Below are positions 55,153 through 63,708 of a stretch of DNA of 64,000 bases, piece by piece (positions within the stretch are counted from its first letter, which is position 1; every line of letters starts with the position of its first letter). The notes below the pieces were generated by a model. It was not told the DNA's origin. It worked only from the letters and a program-made list of their open reading frames with translations, and did not search any database. This DNA is from Rickettsiales bacterium (GTDB taxonomy: Bacteria > Pseudomonadota > Alphaproteobacteria > Rickettsiales > UBA998). The position numbers and the translations under genes are program-made. The stretch spans positions 45,388 to 109,387 of the forward strand of contig JANQNR010000017.1 of NCBI GenBank assembly GCA_028279475.1, written 5' to 3'.

Positions 55153-55500
55153 TCACCTTGGTCTTGGTAGTTTCGGTAAGTAGAAGATTATATCATCCAA
55201 CGCCTGCGGCGTCGGAGTAATGATCAGACCGCCACCTGCTTGTTTCCGCAATTCAGCCAATATTTCATCATATACTTGACTGAATTCTGTGGTGTTAGTC
55301 TGGCTTTTCAACGCAGACCAACCTAAGGAAAGGTTAATATACTGATCACCAATAACTTTTTGTGCCTGTATTGCTACGACGTCTTTGGTGAAAATACAAT
55401 TTAGAATATACATATTATGTATAAGATAAACCAAGTCTCCTTCTATTCTACTGCCATACAAAAGTAAACCCCACCTCTTTTCAGAAGCAGGGTTTACCAT
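55153..55500 (-). CDS. Hypothetical protein downstream of the mannuronan epimerase
   Basis: A 115-residue protein I do not recognise. It has mixed hydrophobic strands (EGDLVYLIHNMYILNCIF), then KVIGDQYINLSLGWSALK, a helical EFSQVYDEILAELRKQAGG and a C-terminal LDDIIFYLPKLPRPR. No signal peptide is evident. It starts 20 bp after the epimerase stop and is followed by a terminator, so the two are probably one transcript. A role in epimerase export, immunity or regulation would be guesswork. Confidence 0.6.
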   Translation of the reverse strand: MVNPASEKRWGLLLYGSRIEGDLVYLIHNMYILNCIFTKDVVAIQAQKVIGDQYINLSLGWSALKSQTNTTEFSQVYDEILAELRKQAGGGLIITPTPQALDDIIFYLPKLPRPR

Positions 55501-55520
55501 GTTTTCAGAAACGAATCCGA

Positions 55521-58500
55521 TTAGAAAATGAAATCGGTATCGCTTAGTGTCGCTGTGAAATCTCCCTGCAGGAAGAACTCAAAGTCGGATTGATCAGAGC
55601 GTACATAGGTACGGTCAGTGTTAGCGCTGTAAGCCAGGCGTAGTTCGCCCGCCTGAGTGCTGCCACCTTCCACCAGATCAGTGAAGCCCAGCCCGCTAAT
55701 GTCGAGAATGTCTTCACCCACCACAAAGTCGGTGATGCTGTCATAGCGGTTGTTGTTGGCACCATTGTCATCAACACTATGCGTGGCATCGGAGAAGCGG
55801 AACGTATCGGCACCCTCACCACCGGTCAGCGTATCCTTACCTGCACCACCATCAATCGTATCGTCACCACTGCCACCAACGAGTTTCTCGTCTGCGGCCG
55901 TACCAACAAGCAGTTGATCCGGGTCGGTCACGATGTCACCCGCTTCATACAGGGTTACATCGCGGAACCAGCTATCCGCCAGTGAATTGGCATCATCGTC
56001 ATTGATGAACGTCAGGTAGGACACATCGGTACCAATGGCAAAGAAATCAGAGACATTGATCTCGAAGCTCTGCCAATCACCACCGCCAGTATAATCCGGC
56101 CCATCGACACCCCATGCCTGCGTGCCAAACAGTTGTAGCACCTCAGAGGCATCATAATTATTGTCATCACTAAACCCGATACCCTGAATCTCACCTTCTA
56201 CCGTCGAGCGGAAGTCGAAGGACAGCATGGTATCACCAGTGATGGTGTAATCCTGCGCGACTTTCTTCCAGGTATTCCCGGTCAGGTGCAGCGTGGTGTT
56301 TTCCAGCACTTCAACAGACACTGGGTTGGTATCCTGCGTCGACCACGGTGTAATCGCTGCCGATGAGAAGTCATATGGTGTTGGTGTAGAGCCACCACCG
56401 GAACCGGCCAACTCATACAGCTTCACATCACGGAACCAGCTATCGGCAGATGACGCCGCATCATCGTCATTCACGAACGTCAGATACGACACATCGGTAC
56501 CGGAAGCGAAGAAGTCAGACACATCGATGTGGAACCGTTGCCAATCACCACCACCCGTATAATACGGACCGTCGATACCCCAGTCCTGCGTTCCGAAGAT
56601 TTTCAGCACGTCCGTAATCTCATAGTTATTGTCGTCGGTAAATCCAATCCCATGAATTTCACCTTCTACGGTTGAACGGAAGTCGAAGGATAGCATCGTA
56701 TTTGAGGTAATCGTATAATCCTGTGCCACCTTCTTCCAGGTATTCCCACCCAGTTGCAGTGTCGTGGCATCCGGCGTGTCAACCGTTGTCGGGTTGGTAT
56801 CCTGATCTGCCCAGGACGTAATACTCGCAGCAGAAAAATCGAATGCCGGGAATCCTTCAGAAGGATCGGCGAAAAGAATGTTGCCAAACGAATTTTCTTC
56901 CAACGACAAATGATTACCTGAGAGCGCAAACTCAAATGGAGACTCGTCATCGCGGATATGCGTCAGATCAGCACCGGCACTGTAAGAAATACGCAGCGTA
57001 CCGCTGTTACCTGTACCAAAACCGGTATAGCCCAGTGTAGACACATCAATCAGATCTTCACCGGCGGTAAAGTCGGTTATGACGTCAAAGCCAGTGTCAA
57101 CACTGTGCGTCTTGTCACTGAAACGGAACAGGTCGCCACCGGCAGCACCAGTCAGCGTGTCTGCTCCAAGACCACCGTCCAGCGTATCATCACCGTCGGT
57201 ACCGACCAGAATATCATCCCCATCGGTTGCGACAGTTGAGCTACCCAGCTCACCAAAGATGAAATCGCTGTTGGACAGTGTTGTTCTGTAATCGCCTTCC
57301 AGGAAAAACTCAAACGTAGACTGATCAGAGCGCACATACGTACGATCAGAACCTGCGCTATACGCCAAACGCAACTCACCCGTCAGCGTGCTCGCGTTAC
57401 TAGTAAGGCTAGTGAATGCCAACGCACTCAGATCGATGATATCTTCACCAACGGAGAAATCACGAATGCGGTCATAGGCTGTTTCTGTAGAATGCGTTGC
57501 ATCGGAGAAGATAAACTGATCGGCTCCCGCACCACCTTCCAGTGTATCTTGTCCAGCAGCGCCATCAAGTGTATCATCAAAATCACCACCTTTCAGCAGG
57601 TTATCGCCGGCATCGCCAATCAGCAACTCAGGCCCTGTGCCACCAAAACCAACCAGTGTGTTGTTGGTCAGCGTGATTTCCGGCTCCAGCCCGGATGCAA
57701 TCTTGAATGCATCGTTATTACTGCTGGCACCTTGTGTGATGGTATTATTGCTGATGGTCACATCGACCACATCATAGAGTTGGCCGGATACGCCACCCGT
57801 ATCATCATAATTAACGGCATAAATCTCTGCGTAACGCCCTGGATTAGCAATCGAGTTACCCGTCAGGGTATTACCATCCACATCGACGAAACCGGAACCG
57901 TTAATCTTGATGCCTTCGCGACCGTTACCGTAGATTTCATTGTCCAGAAGCTGCACATAATCCGACATCTTCACTTCGATACCGGCGCGGAAGTTATTGT
58001 AAAATTCACCGCCCTGAATCAGAATATTGTAGGGGGATGGGATATTCTCACTACCGCGTTGGATGGTCACACCCGTAGAACCGTTGTCGTAAGCAACACT
58101 GTCAATCAGCTGAAAATCGTGCGTCGACGTCACAATGTTAAAGCCATGGCGGTCATTATTATACGCCACATTGTTCTCGTAGACACTATCGATCAGATAA
58201 TCGGCGACATAGCCGTCCAAACCATTCCCGTGTGAAATCGTATCACGGATGACCAGATTGATGGTCTGCTCATGCGGATCAAACCCGTATTTGGACATAT
58301 TCTTGATTTCGATACGTTCCAGCGTAATATCATAATCAGCACCAAGCTCACCTGGAATATAGCCATTAAACCAACCATCAACACTACCGGACGTATTGTC
58401 ACGGTTCCCATCAATGGTTAGGTCATACAGGTGAATATCATGGTTTTCTTCGCCGTATTCCGTCCGAATCATACCGGTGATCTTTCCATCAGCACGCTCG

Positions 58501-58760
58501 CCGTTGGTACCCCAACCATCGATCAACTTGATGATGGTCTGCCCCATGCCGTCACCATATAGGGTGACATGATCGCGCATCATAATCGCACCATCCGACG
58601 GCTCTTCATCACCACCGGTTACATCATAGGTTCCTGTCGGTACGTAGACTTCTCCGCCGCCCGCTGCTGCTGCCGCTTCAATTGCCGCCTGAATCGCCAG
58701 ACGATCGTCCTGACCATCGTCCGCAATTGCTCCATAATCCAATACGTTAAAGATTGCCAT
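55521..58760 (-). CDS. AlgE-type secreted mannuronan C5-epimerase with RTX modules and two lectin-like domains
   Basis: A 1079-residue enzyme. Residues 1 to about 385 form the beta-helix A-module of AlgE enzymes (NVLDYGAIADDGQDDRLAIQ, KITGMIRTEYGEE, DGNRDNTSGSVDGWFNGY). The catalytic residues match AlgE4: Tyr158, Asp161 and His163 in KYGFDPHEQT, and Arg204 in NDRHGFN. It converts beta-D-mannuronate to alpha-L-guluronate in alginate using calcium. RTX R-modules follow at about 390-505 and 505-620. Two near-identical beta-sandwich domains come next (about 640-790 and 795-940; WKKVAQDYTIT...MLSFDFRSTVEGEI). A last R-module ends in SDTDFIF, the type I secretion tail. Known AlgE proteins have only A and R modules. 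Confidence 0.93.
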   Translation of the reverse strand: MAIFNVLDYGAIADDGQDDRLAIQAAIEAAAAAGGGEVYVPTGTYDVTGGDEEPSDGAIMMRDHVTLYGDGMGQTIIKLIDGWGTNGERADGKITGMIRTEYGEENHDIHLYDLTIDGNRDNTSGSVDGWFNGYIPGELGADYDITLERIEIKNMSKYGFDPHEQTINLVIRDTISHGNGLDGYVADYLIDSVYENNVAYNNDRHGFNIVTSTHDFQLIDSVAYDNGSTGVTIQRGSENIPSPYNILIQGGEFYNNFRAGIEVKMSDYVQLLDNEIYGNGREGIKINGSGFVDVDGNTLTGNSIANPGRYAEIYAVNYDDTGGVSGQLYDVVDVTISNNTITQGASSNNDAFKIASGLEPEITLTNNTLVGFGGTGPELLIGDAGDNLLKGGDFDDTLDGAAGQDTLEGGAGADQFIFSDATHSTETAYDRIRDFSVGEDIIDLSALAFTSLTSNASTLTGELRLAYSAGSDRTYVRSDQSTFEFFLEGDYRTTLSNSDFIFGELGSSTVATDGDDILVGTDGDDTLDGGLGADTLTGAAGGDLFRFSDKTHSVDTGFDVITDFTAGEDLIDVSTLGYTGFGTGNSGTLRISYSAGADLTHIRDDESPFEFALSGNHLSLEENSFGNILFADPSEGFPAFDFSAASITSWADQDTNPTTVDTPDATTLQLGGNTWKKVAQDYTITSNTMLSFDFRSTVEGEIHGIGFTDDNNYEITDVLKIFGTQDWGIDGPYYTGGGDWQRFHIDVSDFFASGTDVSYLTFVNDDDAASSADSWFRDVKLYELAGSGGGSTPTPYDFSSAAITPWSTQDTNPVSVEVLENTTLHLTGNTWKKVAQDYTITGDTMLSFDFRSTVEGEIQGIGFSDDNNYDASEVLQLFGTQAWGVDGPDYTGGGDWQSFEINVSDFFAIGTDVSYLTFINDDDANSLADSWFRDVTLYEAGDIVTDPDQLLVGTAADEKLVGGSGDDTIDGGAGKDTLTGGEGADTFRFSDATHSVDDNGANNNRYDSITDFVVGEDILDISGLGFTDLVEGGSTQAGELRLAYSANTDRTYVRSDQSDFEFFLQGDFTATLSDTDFIF

Positions 58761-58976
58761 AACTTGTTTGCCTTGTGTAAAAGTTTAACATTCAGCCTGC
58801 GAATTACACCAATCGTTAACAGCACGCAACTAATTTCTTTATAGAAAACGTGATTTTATTCATTAAATCGGCGCAATCGAAAAAAATATAATTTTTTTTA
58901 ATAGTTTAGCATTGAAATTAATTTTTTTCTTCTGTAGTAAGCGGTTGCAATTAACCAAAACATTAAGAGTAAAAGA

Positions 58977-60245
58977 ATGAATCAAGCACTTTATGACGTA
59001 TGTATGTTGGGTATGGGGCCGGTCGGTACGGTCTCTGGCCTGTGTTTCGCCAAGCAAGGATTTCGTGTGATCGGCGTGGATATCAACCCAGAGCGCGTGG
59101 CCGCGTTTGCCCGAGGTGAAGCACCGTTTGTAGAACCACAGGTCAATGAACTGTTACAATCCTGCCAAGCCAGCAACACCTTTGAGGTAACTGATAATGG
59201 CAAGCAAGCCATTTCTTCTGCCCGCTTGATTATGATTGCGGTGGGTACCCCCACTCCAGAAGAAACCGGCGTTCCAGATTTGTCTCAGCTTGATGCTGTC
59301 GCCAAAACCATTGGTGAGTCCATTAAAGAGGTCGATCATGCGCCAATCGTGGTTGTGCGTTCCACGGTACCACCTGGCACCATGCGCCATCGCCTGGCAC
59401 CTATCATCGCTGAGGCATCCGGCAAAAAAGCCGGTGAAGGCTTCCACATTGCTTCCAACCCGGAGTTTTTGCGTGAAGGCCGTGCGATCGAAGATTTCTT
59501 CCACACCGGACGCGTAGTGATCGGAACTGACAACGAAACTGCCGCCAAAGCTATTGAAGCACTCTATAAAGATGTGATCGGCAAGCGTAAACATGTGGGT
59601 ATTGAGACCGCAGAATTCGCTAAATATGTTGATAATACCTGGCACGCGGTCAAAGTGACCTATGCCAACGAAGTAGCACGCGTATGCCAAAGCTTCGGCG
59701 GCAACCCGGACGAAACGGCGGACGTATTTCTGGCCGATGACCAACTGAACATCTCTCCTTACTATCTGCGTCCCGGATTTGCATTCGGTGGCTCCTGCCT
59801 GCCGAAAGACACACGCGGTATTCTGGCGCTGGCACGCAAACACGCGGTCAATTTGCCGATGATCGGCGGTGTGCTTGATAGTAACGAAGAACATATCGAT
59901 GTCGGTGTCGCCAATGTAATGGCACATACACCAAAGAGTGCGGCGATTCTGGGTTGCGCCTTCAAAGAGCATGTCGATGATCTGCGCGAAAGCCCAGCAT
60001 TGATGGTCGCATCCAAACTGCTTGGCAAGGGTGTCGACGTTGCCGGCCACGACGTCGCTTATAAGACGGGTGATGCATTGGCACTGCCGCGCACCGACAC
60101 AACACTTGCCATTCAGGAGCTGGATGCGCTGGTTGCTCAGTCGGATGTACTGGTGCTGCTGCACGACATTCCTGAGTATGAGGCGGTTGTGAAGAACTCC
60201 GGCAAGCCGGTTGTTAACCTGACAACCTTGCCGGTGCAGTCGTAG
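58977..60245 (+). CDS. algD: GDP-mannose 6-dehydrogenase
   Basis: A 422-residue NAD-dependent enzyme of the UDP-glucose/GDP-mannose dehydrogenase family. It has a Rossmann start MLGMGPVGTVSGLCFAKQGF and IGVDINPERV, VVRSTVPPGTM, and ASNPEFLREGRAIEDF. The segment KYVDNTWHAVKVTYANEV carries the NxWHAxKVxxANE pattern typical of AlgD, and the catalytic Cys is in FAFGGSCLPKDTRG. It oxidises GDP-mannose to GDP-mannuronate, the alginate precursor. It is divergent from the AlgE-type epimerase across a 216-bp AT-rich gap, which supports the alginate assignment. alg8/alg44 and other genes are not in the window. Confidence 0.88.
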   Translation: MNQALYDVCMLGMGPVGTVSGLCFAKQGFRVIGVDINPERVAAFARGEAPFVEPQVNELLQSCQASNTFEVTDNGKQAISSARLIMIAVGTPTPEETGVPDLSQLDAVAKTIGESIKEVDHAPIVVVRSTVPPGTMRHRLAPIIAEASGKKAGEGFHIASNPEFLREGRAIEDFFHTGRVVIGTDNETAAKAIEALYKDVIGKRKHVGIETAEFAKYVDNTWHAVKVTYANEVARVCQSFGGNPDETADVFLADDQLNISPYYLRPGFAFGGSCLPKDTRGILALARKHAVNLPMIGGVLDSNEEHIDVGVANVMAHTPKSAAILGCAFKEHVDDLRESPALMVASKLLGKGVDVAGHDVAYKTGDALALPRTDTTLAIQELDALVAQSDVLVLLHDIPEYEAVVKNSGKPVVNLTTLPVQS

Positions 60246-60326
60246 GTAGTTCGTAGTTTTCAGTGGTCAGTTGGCAGTGTGTCTGCCGGCTGGTCACTGA
60301 CTACTGACAACTGCCAACTAACTACC
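60245..60326. repeat. Complex hairpin repeat between algD and cpoB
   Basis: Nested inverted segments GGTAGTT/AACTACC, CAGTGGTCAG/CTGACTACTG and AGTTGGCAG/CTGCCAACT fill the gap between the convergent genes. It may end transcription both ways. It is built from short units like GGTCAGTTGGCAGT. Confidence 0.65.
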
Positions 60327-61269
60327 GGCAATTATTCGCCTTTTCCGTTTCAAAGGCCAGCCCCGCTACTTCCGGGTTGCGGTCGCTATAGCGCTTCTGA
60401 ATTTGTCCCAGTACGATGCAGGCTTCCTCTTTCTTGTTCAGATGCAGTAATGACTTGGCCAGCTTGTAGAGATTATCCGGCGCCTTGATTCCGTTCGGGC
60501 TGGCTTCGAACCCCTGCCGGAATGTATCAGCGGCGGTGACGAACTCACTTTTCACATAATAGGTTTCCCCCAGCCAGTAATAGGCATTCCCGGTAAGTCC
60601 ATGCTTGGGATGCATGGTGACAAAGCGGGCGAAGCTGTCACGGGCACGATCATAATTCTTCTGCTTCACCAACGACACGGCATAATTATAATGCTCGCGT
60701 GGTTCGCTGAAATTCAGTCCATTGGCCACCGGTGCCATGGTATTCACTGGCGGTTGTGGCGCTAGCACTGGGGGCGGTGCGGGTTCAGCAATGGGTACCG
60801 GCGCACTAAACGGTGGTTGCACCGGAGGCGTGTTCACCACGGGCGGCGGTGTTGGCGCTACGTCAGGCGTCACCGCTTCCGCATCACCAAACGGATCCAC
60901 CGGCGCACCTTCCTCATCAGAAAATGCTGACAGCCCCGCTTTTTTCTCCAGCGCTTGCAGTCGGTACTCCGACTCTTCTCCGGCAAGCTTTAATTCACGT
61001 TGCAACTGGTCAATGGCATAGCGGTTCTCTTCAATGCCCCCACGAATCGCACGCAATTCTTCTTGCATTTGTGATAGCTCTACCTGAATACCCGACAGGC
61101 TGGAAGCTGAGGCTGGTTTGCTGCCCAGATGTTTGATTTTGTCTTCCAACGCCACCAACCGCCCTTCCAGATTAATTGGAATGCGCGGATTGGCTTGAAC
61201 ATCCTGTATTGACACAAACGATACCAGTGCCGTACAGAACAAAACCGGCAATATAGAAGGTGATTTCAT
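60322..61269 (-). CDS. cpoB: Tol-Pal accessory protein CpoB (YbgF)
   Basis: A 315-residue periplasmic protein. The signal peptide is MKSPSILPVLFCTALVSFVS (cleaved near VQA). A trimerising coiled coil follows (LEGRLVALEDKIKHL and QVELSQMQEELRAIRGG), then a Pro-rich linker, then TPR repeats from about residue 195 (HYNYAVSLVKQKNYDRARDS, NAYYWLGETYYVKSEFVTAA, NLYKLAKSLLHLNKKEEACI). It coordinates septal peptidoglycan synthesis with outer-membrane constriction. The tol-pal genes are not next to it in this window. Confidence 0.92.
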   Translation of the reverse strand: MKSPSILPVLFCTALVSFVSIQDVQANPRIPINLEGRLVALEDKIKHLGSKPASASSLSGIQVELSQMQEELRAIRGGIEENRYAIDQLQRELKLAGEESEYRLQALEKKAGLSAFSDEEGAPVDPFGDAEAVTPDVAPTPPPVVNTPPVQPPFSAPVPIAEPAPPPVLAPQPPVNTMAPVANGLNFSEPREHYNYAVSLVKQKNYDRARDSFARFVTMHPKHGLTGNAYYWLGETYYVKSEFVTAADTFRQGFEASPNGIKAPDNLYKLAKSLLHLNKKEEACIVLGQIQKRYSDRNPEVAGLAFETEKANNCR

Positions 61270-61388
61270 AAACAGACTCCAAGTAAAACTATCCGCACTC
61301 TACACAGCCACGCAAGGCGCGTAAAGACGCAAGTCATCTAATGACAACGCTTTTTACTACAGATAAGGAAAGTATGTAGAATAAAATC

Positions 61389-61817
61389 CTAGCGCTTGGA
61401 GAACTGGAAGCTACGGCGTGCCTTGGCTTTACCATACTTCTTACGCTCGACCACACGGCTGTCACGCGTCAAGAATCCACCGCGACGCAGCACCGTATGA
61501 AATTCCGGGCTGAAGTTATCCAGCGCCCGACTGATGCCATGGCGCACGGCACCGGCCTGGCCGGACAACCCACCACCTTTTACCGTGGCGATTACATCAA
61601 ATTTCTTATCCCGATCCAATGCAACAAACGGCTGATTGATAATCATCCGCAGCACCGGACGGGCAAAATAACGCTCATTATCACGGCCATTGATGGTTAC
61701 CTTGCCGGTGCCCGGCTTCACCCAGACACGTGCCACCGCATCCTTACGGCGTCCGGTACCATAACTGCGCCCTTGCGCATCAAGTTTTGCCACTCGCTCT
61801 TGCACTGCTTCCGACAT
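61389..61817 (-). CDS. rpsI: 30S ribosomal protein S9
   Basis: A 142-residue protein with [59 protein letters not shown] and the basic tail [20 protein letters not shown] with the final KR that reaches the decoding site. Six bases after rplM. Confidence 0.97.
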   Translation of the reverse strand: MSEAVQERVAKLDAQGRSYGTGRRKDAVARVWVKPGTGKVTINGRDNERYFARPVLRMIINQPFVALDRDKKFDVIATVKGGGLSGQAGAVRHGISRALDNFSPEFHTVLRRGGFLTRDSRVVERKKYGKAKARRSFQFSKR

Positions 61818-61823
61818 GACCTG

Positions 61824-62282
61824 TTACCTCGCGTTCTTGTTATTCTTTGCAGCAATATCCAGCACTTTAGGCTGTTGCGCTTCATGTGGATGCGCCTCAC
61901 CAGCATAGACACGCAGCATTTTATATTGCTGACGTCCCAGCGGTCCTTTCGGCAGCATACGCTTCACCGCCATTTCCACCACACGACCAGGGAACTTTCC
62001 GGCAAAGATTTTCTCCGGCGTCGTTTCCTTGATGCCGCCCGGGAACCCGGTATGACGATAATATTTCTTGTCCGTGGTCTTACGGCCTTTCAGACGTATT
62101 TTATCCGCATTGATAATGACCACATGGTCGCCGCAATTCATGTGCGGTGTGTAATATGGCTTGTGCTTGCCGCGCAGCACGGTGGCCACCTGTGCTGCCA
62201 GCCGTCCAAGCACCAGATCTTTTGCATCAATGACCCACCAATCATTGGTGATATCTTTCGGGGTTGCAGAAAACGTTTTCAT
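61824..62282 (-). CDS. rplM: 50S ribosomal protein L13
   Basis: A 152-residue protein with the pattern [53 protein letters not shown] and [20 protein letters not shown]. First gene of the rplM-rpsI operon, 33 bases after a strong predicted promoter. Confidence 0.97.
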   Translation of the reverse strand: MKTFSATPKDITNDWWVIDAKDLVLGRLAAQVATVLRGKHKPYYTPHMNCGDHVVIINADKIRLKGRKTTDKKYYRHTGFPGGIKETTPEKIFAGKFPGRVVEMAVKRMLPKGPLGRQQYKMLRVYAGEAHPHEAQQPKVLDIAAKNNKNAR

Positions 62283-62314
62283 TGTCGCATCATTCGTTAT
62301 TTAGTGAGCGGGCA

Positions 62315-62343
62315 TAGATAACGCCGTAACACCCGCCTGTCAA
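62315..62343 (-). promoter_or_regulatory. Strong sigma-70-like promoter of rplM-rpsI
   Basis: On the minus strand a consensus TTGACA (62343-62338), exactly 17 bases, then TATCTA (62320-62315). The -35 box touches the start codon of the divergent oxidoreductase gene at 62343. Confidence 0.75.
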
Positions 62344-63329
62344 TGGAAAAAGCACTGTCTGCCATGAGGATCGATCCTGAGCGCCAGCAATTGGTAGCAA
62401 CGGAGCTGCCCCCGCCTGCCTGCGCGCCAGGACAGGTACGAATTCGCCCCCGATTTGCCGGAGTGAATCGGGCTGATCTACTTCAGGTGGAAGGACGCTA
62501 CCCCTTGCCGGAAGAGCAGGACATGGTACCGGGGCTGGAAGTGGCCGGTGAGGTGGACGCGGTGGGAGAAGGGGTCACTCACTATGCCCCCGGAGACCGG
62601 GTCTGCGCCCTGCTGGAAGGGGGCGGCTACGCGGGATATGCTCTGGCCGATGCACGACACTGCCTGCCAGTGCCGGACGCACTGTCCTTTGAACAGGCCG
62701 CCGCTCTACCGGAAGCGCTGGCCACCGCATGGTACGGGCTGATCGAGCTAGCCGAGCTACAACCCGGTGAGACAGTGCTGATCCATGGCGGCAGTAGCGG
62801 CATCGGGCATCTGGCAATCCAACTGGCGCGGCATCTGGGCGCGCAAGTAATCACCACCGTCGGTTCAGTGGAAAAGCAGCCCTTTTGCGAAAAGCTGGGG
62901 GCACAGACACTGATTTACACCGAGCATGCGCCGGACACATTCGCGGCATCGGTCAAAGCACTCCGTGACGGCGGCGTGGATGTCATACTGGATGTGCTGG
63001 GGGGTGACTATATCGCGGCGAATCTGTCCTGCCTGCGTTATAAAGGACGGCTGGTCTCCATTGCCTGCATGCAGGGAGGCAATATTTCCTTCAACATGGC
63101 GGGACTGCTAATGAAAAACCTGCGCTGGTACGGCATGACGTTACGCTCCCAATCGCCGGACACTAAGGCAGCCATTATTACGGCCATTCAGCAGCGGCTC
63201 TGGGGTGCTGTCGCCGCCGGGCAGATCGTACCGTATATCGACAGCGAGTTTACACTCGCCGATGCCGTACAGGCACATGAGCGGATGCATTCGCGTCAGC
63301 ATCAAGGAAAAATCCTGTTACGTTTGTAA
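62343..63329 (+). CDS. NAD(P)H quinone oxidoreductase (zinc-free MDR family)
   Basis: A 328-residue medium-chain reductase: GVNRADLLQVEGRYPLPEEQ, PGLEVAGEVDAVGEGVT, the cofactor loop VLIHGGSSGIGHLAIQLARH, and YKGRLVSIACMQGG. The zinc-binding residues of alcohol dehydrogenases are missing, which fits the quinone reductase/PIG3 group using NADPH. It is a lone gene, divergent from rplM. Confidence 0.9.
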   Translation: MEKALSAMRIDPERQQLVATELPPPACAPGQVRIRPRFAGVNRADLLQVEGRYPLPEEQDMVPGLEVAGEVDAVGEGVTHYAPGDRVCALLEGGGYAGYALADARHCLPVPDALSFEQAAALPEALATAWYGLIELAELQPGETVLIHGGSSGIGHLAIQLARHLGAQVITTVGSVEKQPFCEKLGAQTLIYTEHAPDTFAASVKALRDGGVDVILDVLGGDYIAANLSCLRYKGRLVSIACMQGGNISFNMAGLLMKNLRWYGMTLRSQSPDTKAAIITAIQQRLWGAVAAGQIVPYIDSEFTLADAVQAHERMHSRQHQGKILLRL

Positions 63330-63339
63330 TGCGGCACGG

Positions 63340-63708
63340 TTACTCTTCGATAATTTCTACGGTGCTTTCGGAACCGTCGCTGGCGAGGATAAGCGTTAAT
63401 GCCTCGGCTGCTTTTTGACGTACCGCTTCCATTTCGGGAGCGTTGATAAGGTCGCGTTCGTCGCGGTCATAGCCGATAGCATCGACCATAGCGTTCAACT
63501 CGCGAAGTGCCTGGTCTGCCTCTTTTCCAAAGATGGTTTCTTTGTCAAGAATACCTTCCAAGCCAGAATCTAAAAAGACACTTTCGACCTGGTCAATATA
63601 TGGAAAATAAATATCATTCTCTTCAAACCAGGCATATCTTTGTAACTCTTTGTTAGAGAGGTACCTTAATCCTTCGATTATATTAAATTTGTATATTTTT
63701 GGCTTCAT
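63340..63708 (-). CDS. Probable immunity protein for the adjacent toxin
   Basis: A 122-residue acidic protein (MKPKIYKFNIIEGLRYLSNK, QRYAWFEENDIYFPYIDQVE) ending in DGSESTVEIIEE. I do not recognise its family. Its start overlaps the stop of the toxin-like gene by 4 bases, and its size and acidity fit an immunity protein coded directly after a polymorphic toxin. That role is inferred from position. Confidence 0.55.
   Translation of the reverse strand: MKPKIYKFNIIEGLRYLSNKELQRYAWFEENDIYFPYIDQVESVFLDSGLEGILDKETIFGKEADQALRELNAMVDAIGYDRDERDLINAPEMEAVRQKAAEALTLILASDGSESTVEIIEE

Noticed and set aside
59154..60164. 336-residue open frame antisense to algD
   Set aside because: A shadow of the conserved dehydrogenase; no start signal or domain.
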